Below are positions 27,516 to 36,550 of a stretch of DNA of 64,000 nt, piece after piece; within the stretch, counting starts at the first letter, position 1; each line of letters starts with the position of its first letter. A program made the translations under genes and the position numbers. The DNA comes from Paenibacillus sp. FSL H7-0357 (GTDB lineage: Bacteria; Bacillota; Bacilli; Paenibacillales; Paenibacillaceae). Under the pieces are notes generated by a model, which worked only from the letters and a program-made list of their open reading frames with translations, ran no database searches and was not told the DNA's origin. Location: positions 5,332,001 to 5,396,000 of the forward strand of contig NZ_CP009241.1 in assembly GCF_000758525.1 (NCBI RefSeq), read 5' to 3'.

Positions 27516-28937
27516 CTAAAAACCGATTGATTTGCCATCTACCGCCAGCATGGCTTCTCCAATAATCTCGGAAAGGGTCGGATGGGCATGGATGGCTTCG
27601 CCGATCTCCCAAGGGGTGGCGTCCAGCAGCTGCGCCAGCGCCGCTTCGCCGATGAGATCGGTCACATGCGGTCCGATCATTTGAACACCGAGAATATCCC
27701 CGCTGCTGCGGTCGGCAACGACTTTGACAAAACCGTCCTTCATCCCGTAGACGATAGCTTTGCCGATAGCCGAGAATGGAAATTTCCCTGTCACGACATC
27801 ATGGCCGAGATTCTTGGCCTCTTTCTCCGTATATCCGACACTGGCCACTTCCGGCCGTGTGTAGACACAGCGGGGAACCTGATGGATATGATAGGGATAG
27901 AGCTTCTCACCTGCCAGATGGTTCACCGCGCGAATACCTTCATGGCTGGCGGCATGGGCCAGCTGCAGGCCGCCGATGCAGTCGCCGATACCGTAGATAT
28001 GCGGCTCATTTGTCTGCATGTTAGCATTAACCTCAATCACACCTTTATCGAAGTGGATATCGGTATTTTCCAATCCAATATTTTCGATATTGGCTACTCT
28101 GCCGACAGATACCAGCAGCTTCTCTGCGGACAAGCTCTGGCTCTGTTCCCCCTTGCGGGCTTCAATGGTTACGCCGTCCTCCGTTACCACACAAGTCTCA
28201 GCATCCACGGTTGTCCCCGTCAGAACTTTGACCCCGCGTTTTTTGAGCAGACGCAGCAGCTCCCGGGCAATTTCCTCGTCTTCCAGCGGCAGCAGCTGGC
28301 CAGCGGCCTCGACCACAGTCACCTGTACACCGAAATCAACCAGCATTGAAGCCCACTCCACACCGATTACTCCGCCGCCTACTATAATGATCGAAGACGG
28401 CAGCTCTTCAAGCGTCAGCGCTTCTTCACTGCTCAGAATAACCTTGCCATCCGGTTTAAGTCCCGGCAGCACTCGGGGGCGTGAGCCTGTAGCGACAATA
28501 AGATTGGATGAGACCACAGTCTCCATCTCGCCATTCTCCAGTTCCACCGCCACAGCACCGCTGCGCGGGGAGAATATCGAAGGCCCGATGATCCGGCCTT
28601 TCCCTTTGAGGACCTGGATTTTATTCTTGCGCATCAAAAATTGCACACCCTCATGCAGCTGTTCCACCACAGCTTCCTTGCGGCGCTGCACCTTCGGGAA
28701 TACCAGCTGCACACCTGTTGTTTCGATGCCATAACTTTCGCTCTCATTTATCTCAGCATAGACTTCTGCGCTGCGCAGCAGCGACTTGCTTGGAATACAG
28801 CCGCGGTGCAGGCAGGTGCCGCCCAGTTTGTCCATTTCGATGACGACAACCGACTTTCCCAGCTGGGCCGCGCGGATCGCCGCCACATAACCTCCGGTTC
28901 CACCGCCCAGTATTGCCACGTCACAGGATATTGTCAT
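27516..28937 (-). CDS. lpdV: Dihydrolipoyl dehydrogenase (E3)
   Basis: A 473-residue FAD enzyme that re-oxidises the lipoyl group and makes NADH. FAD-binding VAILGGGTGGYVAAIRAA at the N-terminus; redox disulfide GGTCLHRGCIPSKSLL (Cys-x4-Cys); NAD-binding IIIVGGGVIGVEWASM; C-terminal catalytic HAHPTLSE (His-Glu). The ATG at 28937 has GGAGGA 8 nt upstream. It lies before bkdAA-bkdAB-bkdB, as the E3 of this complex in Bacillus. Confidence 0.93.
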   Translation of the reverse strand: MTISCDVAILGGGTGGYVAAIRAAQLGKSVVVIEMDKLGGTCLHRGCIPSKSLLRSAEVYAEINESESYGIETTGVQLVFPKVQRRKEAVVEQLHEGVQFLMRKNKIQVLKGKGRIIGPSIFSPRSGAVAVELENGEMETVVSSNLIVATGSRPRVLPGLKPDGKVILSSEEALTLEELPSSIIIVGGGVIGVEWASMLVDFGVQVTVVEAAGQLLPLEDEEIARELLRLLKKRGVKVLTGTTVDAETCVVTEDGVTIEARKGEQSQSLSAEKLLVSVGRVANIENIGLENTDIHFDKGVIEVNANMQTNEPHIYGIGDCIGGLQLAHAASHEGIRAVNHLAGEKLYPYHIHQVPRCVYTRPEVASVGYTEKEAKNLGHDVVTGKFPFSAIGKAIVYGMKDGFVKVVADRSSGDILGVQMIGPHVTDLIGEAALAQLLDATPWEIGEAIHAHPTLSEIIGEAMLAVDGKSIGF

Positions 28938-28985
28938 GATATGTATCCTCCAGTCATTACTCATAAGTTCTGCATAACCTATTAC

Positions 28986-29013
28986 ATTGTACTCTCTTTT
29001 ATGCCCATTACAA
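28986..29013 (-). promoter_or_regulatory. Candidate promoter of lpdV
   Basis: TTGTAA and TACAAT separated by 16 nt on the minus strand, about 50 nt before the lpdV start. Confidence 0.5.
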
Positions 29014-29104
29014 ACTTATAATCGTCATGTATTCATGGACTTTTTCCTGGTGAAGCGTTATCATATGGGGGAATCCAAAGGGCTGCGAAGGAGATGGAAC
29101 CCTC

Positions 29105-29410
29105 ATGAAACTGCTGATTTCACGCTTCATTGCCATCCTTATTCTGGTTATTCCCGGCCTGCTGGCCATGACGGGCTTCCTGATGATGAAAGATGATATT
29201 TTCAACTATATCTCCATGCATGGCGACGATGCTGTGACACCGGATTTTGCCTGGCTGCATTTTGGCGGGGGGCTGCTGCTCTTCTTGGCCGGGATGAGCT
29301 TTCTCGGAGGCTGGATTCTGACGCGTGACCGTAAAAAGAACTATGTCGGCCCGCGGTTCAGAGAGAAGCAAAAAATCCAGCAGCCGCCTGCTACGAAAAG
29401 TAATCCTTAA
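29105..29410 (+). CDS. yqzF: YqzF-like small membrane protein (DUF2627)
   Basis: A 101-residue protein with two membrane helices (residues 1-25 and about 55-72) and a basic cytoplasmic tail (TRDRKKNYVGPRFREKQK). It matches DUF2627, found near the bkd genes in Bacillus, as here. AAGGAGATGG precedes the ATG. Function unknown. Confidence 0.8.
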   Translation: MKLLISRFIAILILVIPGLLAMTGFLMMKDDIFNYISMHGDDAVTPDFAWLHFGGGLLLFLAGMSFLGGWILTRDRKKNYVGPRFREKQKIQQPPATKSNP

Positions 29411-29436
29411 CTTTTAATAACTTAGATCACTTAACC

Positions 29437-29474
29437 AGGCATTTCCGAAGACATTCGGAGATGCCTTTTTTTTT
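29437..29474 (+). terminator. Intrinsic terminator after yqzF
   Basis: AGGCATTTCCGAA pairs with TTCGGAGATGCCT around a 4-nt loop and is followed by nine T residues. Confidence 0.9.
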
Positions 29475-29545
29475 GATTCTATGAATCCCTTAGGAAATAA
29501 GGTATATTTTCCCTGTAACTTATTTTAATCAGGGAGTGGTATGTC

Positions 29546-30265
29546 TTGCTGCATCAACAACAGACCCCGGCACTGGACAGCAATGCGATTATCGTATCCG
29601 GCGCAGGCAAAACATTAAATCAGACAAAGATCATCCGCAGCGTTTCTTTCGCTGTGCCTCATAACAGCATTTTTGCCATCATCGGCCCGAACGGAGCGGG
29701 CAAAACAACCCTGCTGCGTCTCATCATGGGTCTCTTGACACTGGATGAAGGAACGATTACTTATTCCAGTGATCTGCGGAAAATCTCGGTATTGCTGGAG
29801 AATGATTACTTATTCGAGACCAAAACCGGGCGTGAAAACATCCGTGATTTCTGCATCTATTTGGACGTAAGTCCGGCGTCGGCTTCTACGATGATCGAAC
29901 GATATGCTGCTCTTCTGCAGCTCGAAACCGCACTTGATAATAAAGTGGCTTCCTATTCCAAAGGCATGAAACGAAAGCTGTCGCTGCTGATTACGCTGCT
30001 GAAGGATTCCCCCATTCTGCTGCTGGACGAGCCTACCTCCGGTGTCGATCCCGAATCAAGACTGGTCATGCGCAGCGTCCTGCGCGGTTTGAAGGATGAA
30101 GGCAAAACACTTATCCTTACCTCTCACGATCTGGCGGAGGTTCAAAAAATCAGCGATTGGATCACCATCCTGATCGGCGGTTCCATTGTTGATATTATCC
30201 ATAATCAAGAATTCTGCGGTGATTTGGAGCAACGGTTCTTCACTGTACTTAAGGAGGCTAGATAA
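29546..30265 (+). CDS. ABC transporter ATP-binding protein
   Basis: A 239-residue ATPase of the export type. Walker A GPNGAGKTT, signature YSKGMKRKLSLL (degenerate LSGGQ, as usual in this group), Walker B ILLLDEPTSGVDP and a switch His in LTSHDLAEVQ. The start is a TTG with AGGGAG about 10 nt upstream. It overlaps the next gene by one base (TAATG) and serves that permease. Substrate unknown. Confidence 0.9.
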   Translation: MLHQQQTPALDSNAIIVSGAGKTLNQTKIIRSVSFAVPHNSIFAIIGPNGAGKTTLLRLIMGLLTLDEGTITYSSDLRKISVLLENDYLFETKTGRENIRDFCIYLDVSPASASTMIERYAALLQLETALDNKVASYSKGMKRKLSLLITLLKDSPILLLDEPTSGVDPESRLVMRSVLRGLKDEGKTLILTSHDLAEVQKISDWITILIGGSIVDIIHNQEFCGDLEQRFFTVLKEAR

Positions 30266-30993
30266 TGAGGCTGCATCCGGTGAACAAATTGAATATCAGG
30301 GATGTCCTGAGAACCCCCTCGTATATTGCCATGCTCCTGATCGTGATGATCTTGCCGTTTAACTCCCTGCTGCAAATTCTGAGAACCAGCACCGGCCCGT
30401 TGGCATTTATCGCGGTCTATATTTACCTTATCCTCAACATCTCGATCTATCTCTTTCTTAATATGCTTGCCCTCAGTCTAATAGTTATTTCCGAAAAAAC
30501 CTCGGGGCGCTGCGAATATTATCTTGCCAACAAGGTCGATATCCGCCGGCTAACGTCTTTATACAGCCGCTCCGCCTTTGTGCTAAGCATTGCTCCTGTC
30601 CTGCTTTTTAATGCCCTCGTGTTCGGATATGCCCTGGCTGCCCGGGAAGCGGTGCTTCTCCATCTGTTCCGGAATGTTGCTTTTGTGATGTTTGCTGCGG
30701 CTTATCTCCTGTTTACCTATGCCGCCACCGGAACATTGACGCTGATCTCCATGCTCTCCAAGTCCCCCGAGCGGGTAAGGACTTTCCTTTCGGTCAGTGC
30801 CGTTCTGTTTGTGTTTGCCGCCTCACTGCCCGGCACATTTATCCGCAAGCTCGGGATTACACCGGATGGTAACGCCATCCTTTGGATTACCGGCTGCATG
30901 CTGCTTCTCCTGGCTGCACTCTGCACCGCTGTGCGCTCCTCTCTAAACGGGAAGCTGAGCAATGAGAGCATTATATTATCCTACAAACAGTAG
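30265..30993 (+). CDS. ABC transporter permease, ABC-2 like
   Basis: A 242-residue polytopic protein with about six hydrophobic segments and no catalytic motif. It is translationally coupled to the ATPase upstream, so the pair should form one exporter. The sequence does not reveal the substrate; lipid, peptide or antibiotic export are all possible. Confidence 0.8.
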   Translation: MRLHPVNKLNIRDVLRTPSYIAMLLIVMILPFNSLLQILRTSTGPLAFIAVYIYLILNISIYLFLNMLALSLIVISEKTSGRCEYYLANKVDIRRLTSLYSRSAFVLSIAPVLLFNALVFGYALAAREAVLLHLFRNVAFVMFAAAYLLFTYAATGTLTLISMLSKSPERVRTFLSVSAVLFVFAASLPGTFIRKLGITPDGNAILWITGCMLLLLAALCTAVRSSLNGKLSNESIILSYKQ

Positions 30994-31011
30994 CTCCATT
31001 TTTCGGGAAGG

Positions 31012-31078
31012 GCAAAAAAAGCAGCAAGCCCGCCGCCCCAGTTCCACTGCCTGCCGGGATGGCGTATCTTGCTGCTTC
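31012..31078 (-). terminator. Terminator between convergent ABC genes
   Basis: AAGCAGCAAG and CTTGCTGCTT are complementary arms around a long interior; on the minus strand seven T residues follow, ending the exporter operon. The arms also serve the plus-strand unit weakly. Confidence 0.7.
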
Positions 31079-31109
31079 TAGTTAGTCGTTCTGATTCTGG
31101 ACTGTCCCC

Positions 31110-32957
31110 TTACATCGCTGCCTCATCCTTGGCACCCCGAACCAGTTCGCTGTACAGTCCGCCTTGCTGCAGCAGTTCGTCATGTGTGCCCTGCTGCAGC
31201 AAACGTCCGCCCTGCAATACCAGGATACGGTCCGCCGCGCGGATGGTGCCCAGTCTGTGGGCGATCACGAAGCTTGTCCGGCCTTTCATCAGCGCCTGCA
31301 GCCCTTCCTGAATCTTGATTTCAGTCACCGTATCAATGCTGCTGGTCGCCTCATCCAGCACCAGCATGGAAGGATTGGCGAGAATCGCTCTTGCGATCGC
31401 CAGCAGCTGCTTTTGCCCCTGGCTAATCCCGCTGCCGTCCACGGAGAGCATCCGCTCGTAGCCGCCGCGCATCCGCATGATGAAGGAATGGGCATTCGCC
31501 AGCTTCGCCGCCTGCTCCACTTCCTCGTCCGTAGCGTCCAGCCTGCCGTAGCGGATATTGTCGCGGATTGTGCCTTTGAACAAGAAGGAATCCTGCAGCA
31601 CAAAAGCCATCTGGCTGCGCAGACTTTCCCTGCGGATGGACGAAAGATCCATGCCGTCCAGCGTAATGCTTCCTTTGCTCGGATCATAGAACCGCGATAA
31701 GAGGCCTATCAGTGTTGTCTTGCCGGCCCCTGTAGGTCCGACGAGGGCGATCATCTCGCCCGGCTTCGCTTCAAAGCTGATATTCTGCAATGTATCGGCG
31801 CCGCCGTCATAAGAGAAAGAGACGTCCTTGAACGTCACCGCCCCCTCCACCTGTTCCAGCGATACGGCCGCGCCTTCATCCTTGGCTTCAGTCTCTTCGT
31901 CCATAACCTCAAACACCCGCTCCGCCCCGGCAATCGCCGACAGCAGTGTGTTCCACTGGTTCGCCAGATCATTAAGCGGCCGCGTAAATTGACGTGTATA
32001 CTCCACAAAGGCGATGATGACACCGACAGTGACCAGGCCGCGGATCGCCAGCAGGCCGCCCACACCGGCAACAATGGCAAAGCTCAGATTGTTCAGGCCA
32101 TTCATCAGCTTGGGAATAAAGCCGGAAATCGACTGCGCCCAATACCCCGACAGCATAATCCGCGTATTGCGTTCACGGAAACCGGAAATGACCCGTTCCT
32201 CCTGCGAGAACGCCTTGATAATCCGCTGTCCCGACAATGTCTCTTCTATATAGCCGTTGAGCTCGCCCATGCTGCGCTGCCGCTCCTTGAACAGCGGACC
32301 GGTTCGCCGCGTTATCCAGCGCATCCCCAGCGTCATCAGCGGCACTACAATAAACGTCAGCAGCGTAAGCAGCGGGCTGAGCCATAGCATGACACCCACG
32401 GTGCCCAGCAGCGTGAGGACACTGGAGAAAATCTGGATCGCCGAGCTGTTCAGGGTGGAGCTGATATTCTCGATGTCATTGGTCAGGCGGCTCATAATTT
32501 CGCCCTGCTGCCTGCGGTTGAAGAAGGAAATCGGCAAACGGTGCAGGTGCGCGAACAAATCGGTGCGTATCCGGTAGATTGTCTCCTGGGCAATTTCGAT
32601 CATCCAAATATTTTGCAGCCAGGAAGTTAATGAATTGAGCACATATACAAGTGCAAGGGTAATGAGGAAGGTCCCCCAGGTTCTGCCCCCCGATCCCTCT
32701 AAGTAATGATCGACCGCCCGGCTGATCAGATAAGGTCCAAGCAGCGCCAGACCGGAGCTGAACAGCACCATCAGAAGCACGAGGAACAGCTTGGCTTTGC
32801 GCTCGGCAAGATAACTCCAGATCCGTTTCAGCGTAGCCGACCAATTTTTCGCTTTCGCTTGGGGCTTGCGGTTCGAGGCCGCCCCGAAGCTTCTACCCTC
32901 TCCAAGTCCCAGATCCAGCTTCGGATGCTTGAAAGGTTCAATTAATGCTTTGAACAT
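31110..32957 (-). CDS. ABC multidrug exporter half, catalytic (canonical Walker) subunit
   Basis: A 615-residue half-transporter: a six-helix membrane domain (about residues 50-350) and a C-terminal ATPase. Walker A GPTGAGKTT, Walker B MLVLDEATSSID with the catalytic Glu, and H-loop IAHRLGT are intact, but the signature is ISQGQ instead of LSGGQ. Together with the partner gene this gives one normal and one degenerate ATP site, as in BmrC/BmrD-type heterodimers. The ATG at 32957 follows AAGGAGGCGG and overlaps the partner gene by 20 nt. Confidence 0.9.
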   Translation of the reverse strand: MFKALIEPFKHPKLDLGLGEGRSFGAASNRKPQAKAKNWSATLKRIWSYLAERKAKLFLVLLMVLFSSGLALLGPYLISRAVDHYLEGSGGRTWGTFLITLALVYVLNSLTSWLQNIWMIEIAQETIYRIRTDLFAHLHRLPISFFNRRQQGEIMSRLTNDIENISSTLNSSAIQIFSSVLTLLGTVGVMLWLSPLLTLLTFIVVPLMTLGMRWITRRTGPLFKERQRSMGELNGYIEETLSGQRIIKAFSQEERVISGFRERNTRIMLSGYWAQSISGFIPKLMNGLNNLSFAIVAGVGGLLAIRGLVTVGVIIAFVEYTRQFTRPLNDLANQWNTLLSAIAGAERVFEVMDEETEAKDEGAAVSLEQVEGAVTFKDVSFSYDGGADTLQNISFEAKPGEMIALVGPTGAGKTTLIGLLSRFYDPSKGSITLDGMDLSSIRRESLRSQMAFVLQDSFLFKGTIRDNIRYGRLDATDEEVEQAAKLANAHSFIMRMRGGYERMLSVDGSGISQGQKQLLAIARAILANPSMLVLDEATSSIDTVTEIKIQEGLQALMKGRTSFVIAHRLGTIRAADRILVLQGGRLLQQGTHDELLQQGGLYSELVRGAKDEAAM

Positions 32958-34725
32958 GATGCACCGCCTCCTTGCCCTGGGATTCATAAATTTTCCGGTA
33001 GAGGGAAGAGCCGGTCATAAGCTCTCCATGGGTACCTTTGGCGATTAACCGGCCTTCATCCAGCAGCAGGATCAGGTCTGCCGATACCGTGGAGCTGATC
33101 TTCTGGGTAATAAGAAAGGTTGTGCAGGACATATGCTTCAGTTCCTCCAGCAAAAGACCTTCCGTTACTGCATCTAGCGCACTGGTGCTGTCATCCAGAA
33201 TGAGTATCGCCGGCTTTCGCACAATCGCCCGGGCGATAGTCAGCCGCTGCTTTTGCCCGCCGGACAGATTGACCCCCCGCTGCCCCAGCATGGTGTCATA
33301 GCCTTGAGGAAGACCTCTCACCGTTTCGTGGATTTGCGCCGCAGCAGCTGCCCGCTCGATCTCTTCCCGGGTTGCGTGCTCATTCCCCCAGGCAATATTG
33401 TCACGTACCGAGCCGGTGAAGAGCAGTACCTCCTGTGGCACATAACCAATCGCTCCCCTCAGCTTGGCAATATCCAGCTCCGAGCTGTCCACACCGTCAA
33501 TTGAGATCACCCCATGGTTCTGCTCATATAACCGGGGAATCAGTCCGACCAATGAGGATTTCCCGGAGCCGGTTGCCCCCATAATCGCCACCCGTTCTCC
33601 AGATTTCACCTTAAAGGAGATCTCTTCCAGGACTGCGATCTCGCTCCCCGGATAACTGAAGCTGACATTCTCAAATTCAACCTCACCCTGTATAGCATCC
33701 GGTCCGGTATAGTCACTGCGTCCAGAAACACCACGCTTACGCTCATTGGTCTGTACGGCTTGCTCCGCCATTACATCCGGAACTGCATCTGCCGACATCA
33801 CTTCCGCCACCCGCTGCGAAGAAGCAATTGCACGCGAGAACGTCGCCATGATCGAGGACAAGGCTGACATAGCACCTATCGTGCGCAACGAGTAGTTAAT
33901 GACCGCCACGGTCTGTCCCAGGGTTGCTTCCCCTGCAGAAATCTCAATCCTTCCAAACCATAAAACCGCCATAATCCCCGCGTTGACGATCAGCATAATC
34001 AGCGGAGCTGTTGTTTCTGTCAATCGGAGTGCAGCTACAGTCGACTTCATCAGCTCTCCGCTGAATGAAGCGAACCGGCCAATCTCGTGGCCCATACGGA
34101 CAAACACACGAATTAAACGGATGCCGGTCAGATTCTCCTGAATAACGCCGTTTACCCCATCCAGCCGGACTTGCACGCTGCGAAACAAACCTGATGACCT
34201 GCGTATCACCCACGCCAGGAACAGAATCAGCACCGGCAATGTCACCGTCAGCAGCAGCCCCAGCTTCACATGCACGACCAAAGCCATGACCACACTGCCC
34301 AAGACAACAAGCGGCACCCGGGTCATAAACCGCAGCCCCATAAATATTGTATCCTGCAGTTGGGTCACATCTCCGGTAAGACGCGTAATCAGCGACGAGG
34401 TCGGAAAACGGCTGAACACTTCATAGGTGAAGGACTGCACCTTCCCGTACAGCTTGTCCCTGAGATCAAAAGCAAATCCCTGACTGGCATGAGACGCAAA
34501 AAAAGAGCTGAGCACACCCGCCGCAAACGCTATAATCGCGCTTACTGCAAGTACACCGCCCCACAGCCAGACTACTGAATTATCCTTCTCCCTGATCCCA
34601 TTATCGATAATTTTGGAGATCAGCAAAGGCTGCGACAGTTCCACCGAAAGCTCGATAAGCATCATTACCAGGGCAGCGATCGCCGCCACCCGGTATCTTT
34701 TGAGATAAGAAAAAATTAAGTTCAT
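32938..34725 (-). CDS. ABC multidrug exporter half, non-catalytic subunit
   Basis: A 595-residue half-transporter with six membrane helices and an ATPase domain. Walker A GATGSGKSS and signature LSGGQKQR are normal; the catalytic Glu of Walker B is Asp (ILILDDSTSALD) and the switch His is replaced (LITQKISS). These changes define the degenerate site of heterodimeric exporters. The gene is first of the pair and is translationally coupled to the second. Confidence 0.9.
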   Translation of the reverse strand: MNLIFSYLKRYRVAAIAALVMMLIELSVELSQPLLISKIIDNGIREKDNSVVWLWGGVLAVSAIIAFAAGVLSSFFASHASQGFAFDLRDKLYGKVQSFTYEVFSRFPTSSLITRLTGDVTQLQDTIFMGLRFMTRVPLVVLGSVVMALVVHVKLGLLLTVTLPVLILFLAWVIRRSSGLFRSVQVRLDGVNGVIQENLTGIRLIRVFVRMGHEIGRFASFSGELMKSTVAALRLTETTAPLIMLIVNAGIMAVLWFGRIEISAGEATLGQTVAVINYSLRTIGAMSALSSIMATFSRAIASSQRVAEVMSADAVPDVMAEQAVQTNERKRGVSGRSDYTGPDAIQGEVEFENVSFSYPGSEIAVLEEISFKVKSGERVAIMGATGSGKSSLVGLIPRLYEQNHGVISIDGVDSSELDIAKLRGAIGYVPQEVLLFTGSVRDNIAWGNEHATREEIERAAAAAQIHETVRGLPQGYDTMLGQRGVNLSGGQKQRLTIARAIVRKPAILILDDSTSALDAVTEGLLLEELKHMSCTTFLITQKISSTVSADLILLLDEGRLIAKGTHGELMTGSSLYRKIYESQGKEAVHHVQSIN

Positions 34726-34743
34726 CGACGTTACCCCATTTGT

Positions 34744-34953
34744 TTATTCGTAGAGCGCATCCCGCAGGCGGGTGGACATTGCCGAACCCTGTCCCGTCTT
34801 AAGAATCACCCGCCGCAGCGCCTTGTTGCTCCGGTTCATTTCTGCTAATTCATCAAGCATTTCCGTCAATAAACTTTGCGTTTCCGGGGACAGTTCCCCG
34901 CTCTCCTGAAGTGCTGCCATTCTCTCTTTATAATGCTCCATTTTCTCCGTCAA
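34744..34953 (-). CDS. Small helical protein upstream of the exporter
   Basis: A 69-residue, charged, mostly helical protein (METs in EHYKERMAALQESGELS, then LLTEMLDELAEMNRS). The start is probably the TTG at 34953, with AAGGAA 9 nt upstream; the in-frame ATG at 34998 falls almost at the expected transcription start. It ends 18 nt before the exporter and is its first operon gene. It could be a small regulator; no family recognised. Confidence 0.6.
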   Translation of the reverse strand: MTEKMEHYKERMAALQESGELSPETQSLLTEMLDELAEMNRSNKALRRVILKTGQGSAMSTRLRDALYE

Positions 34954-35008
34954 CTGCCAAACTTCCTTTCTGTCAAGGCTTCTCCTGTGGAAGTCCATAA
35001 TTGCGTAT

Positions 35009-35017
35009 ATTATAACA
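35009..35017 (-). promoter_or_regulatory. Extended -10 promoter of the exporter operon
   Basis: TGTTATAAT on the minus strand, about 56-64 nt before the chosen TTG start; no good -35. Confidence 0.6.
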
Positions 35018-35131
35018 TATCACCAGGGAAGCACACTTTAAAGCGGTTGCTGAAATTTAAAAACACGATGGCAATGATTTCACTGGCAAGTTCAGCCACG
35101 AGTATGATACTCTAATAATATCGTAGGAGTT

Positions 35132-35277
35132 TTGTAACATCTTCATGTCTGTATCATCACATCCCGGTATAACGTAGTTATTTCGGCATTTCCAAGGAAT
35201 TCGTCTAATTTTGATTTGTAACATCTTCACGTTTATATCATGGCGTATCCGTTTATTTTGTTACCCAAGATGTTACC
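35132..35277. repeat. GTAACATCTT repeats at the host/prophage junction
   Basis: Two direct copies of a 27-nt word starting TTTGTAACATCTTCA (about 35133-35159 and 35216-35242) and one inverted AAGATGTTAC (35267-35276). GTTACCC also occurs three times nearby. The region 34999-35321 has no gene and marks the change from host genes to phage lysis genes, so it probably contains the prophage attachment site with integrase or excisionase binding repeats; this is inference. Confidence 0.5.
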
Positions 35278-35321
35278 CGAGTGACTTATTGTCCACAATG
35301 TGGATAACTACTGTATAAAGA

Positions 35322-35356
35322 TATAGAAGAAGGCCCCCCAACAAAGGAGGGCCTTT
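35322..35356 (-). terminator. Terminator at the end of the prophage late operon
   Basis: AAGGCCCTCC pairs with GGGGGGCCTT around a 6-nt loop, followed by a T/C-rich run on the minus strand. Confidence 0.8.
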
Positions 35357-35361
35357 CGTCA

Positions 35362-35631
35362 TTACTTAGTGTTACCCGGGTTATTTTTTCCAAGTTCAAA
35401 GATACCGGTTGATGATAACCCCGCAAATGCTCCGGCCCATAACCGCGGCACCACTTCCAAATCAGTAAACGGGTAAGCTGCCCATCCTGCCAAAATACCA
35501 ATGACTAGACCGATAATAGGGATAAAGTTTTTAGGAATGCTCACCATTGCTTTTACAGTTTGCAACACTGCAAAAACAGCAGCTGCGAGCACAGAAGCAA
35601 AGACCATCACTTGATTCAGCATATCATTCAT
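35362..35631 (-). CDS. Phage holin (A118 Hol118-like)
   Basis: An 89-residue protein with three hydrophobic segments (residues about 5-25, 33-50, 62-80) and a WAGAFAGLSSTGIFEL C-terminus like that of the Listeria A118 holin family. It would form membrane lesions that release the endolysin. Its ATG overlaps the amidase stop by 8 nt, and it is the last gene of the late operon. Confidence 0.85.
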   Translation of the reverse strand: MNDMLNQVMVFASVLAAAVFAVLQTVKAMVSIPKNFIPIIGLVIGILAGWAAYPFTDLEVVPRLWAGAFAGLSSTGIFELGKNNPGNTK

Positions 35632-36550
35632 TTGTCACACTCTCCTTTGGGTAAATTAGTACGCGCTTGGTGTTAACCGCGTCAGGCTCCAGGAACACGC
35701 CTTTAACCACTCCCAGAGATTGCAGGTCAATCGACTTGATGTAACTCTTAGTATTAATAAGCTTGGTCTCTACAGGCGCACCATTGATGTAGATGGCTTT
35801 CTTTTGGTACAGCCATGTTATACCAAGCTCCGTCAGCACATCACGCGCCGGGACCCAGCTCCGGCCGGGACTAAGTAGCCCATCAAATTGTTTTTCTCCT
35901 ATATATACAGCTACAGGAGTCATTCCGTCTGGTAGCGTAATTGCTGGGGTAACTTCTATATATGTGCGTCCAAAGTACTGACACAGGCCCCGGGCAATCT
36001 CTTCGGCGCATTCAGACCGGTACGCATCAGATTTCAGCAACATCGCTTCGTCTGGATTGTCCATAAACGCGCCCTCGATTAGCACGGATGGCATCTGTGA
36101 TTCCCGGGTAATGTGCAAGTTTGCTGTCTTCAGGCCCCGGTTGATCAGCGGCGTACCCTTTACCAGATACTCCTGTATGTCCTGTGCGAGCTTTTTGCCC
36201 TCTTTGTATTTGTCCCGGTAAAATATTTCAATCCCTTTAGCCTTAGGGTTCCATGTGCTTCCCATGGCGTTTGCGTGGACAGAGACCATTGCATCTGCCG
36301 GGCGACCGAATGTATTAAGGATTGTGTTATTAGCCAGTCCGGTGCGTGTCTTCAAGGGAACGTCAGTATCCCCGGCCGAAACATGCAGCACATCGAAAGC
36401 ATTGCGTTGAAGATGAACAATCAATTTATCCACGACAGCACGGTTAAATTCGTTTTCCCGCATATATGTGCCGTCTTCAAACATCGGCGTGCGCTTGCCA
36501 TTCGTTTCCATGCCGTGGCCGTCATCTACTGCTATCAGTATTTTTGTCAT
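35624..36550 (-). CDS. Phage endolysin, N-acetylmuramoyl-L-alanine amidase (Amidase_3)
   Basis: A 308-residue lysin. The Amidase_3 domain occupies residues 1-180: zinc ligands in AVDDGHGMETNG (His), MRENEFNRAVVDKL (Glu), MVSVHANAMG (His) and the catalytic Glu in VLIEGAFMDN. The C-terminal part (from about 195, ITLPDGMTPVAVYIGEKQFD) resembles a copper amine oxidase-like stalk/wall domain. I start it at the ATG at 36550 (MTKILIAVDDGHG), where the domain begins; the frame is open to 36898 without a stop, so an N-terminally extended, membrane-anchored form cannot be excluded. Confidence 0.88.
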   Translation of the reverse strand: MTKILIAVDDGHGMETNGKRTPMFEDGTYMRENEFNRAVVDKLIVHLQRNAFDVLHVSAGDTDVPLKTRTGLANNTILNTFGRPADAMVSVHANAMGSTWNPKAKGIEIFYRDKYKEGKKLAQDIQEYLVKGTPLINRGLKTANLHITRESQMPSVLIEGAFMDNPDEAMLLKSDAYRSECAEEIARGLCQYFGRTYIEVTPAITLPDGMTPVAVYIGEKQFDGLLSPGRSWVPARDVLTELGITWLYQKKAIYINGAPVETKLINTKSYIKSIDLQSLGVVKGVFLEPDAVNTKRVLIYPKESVTNE

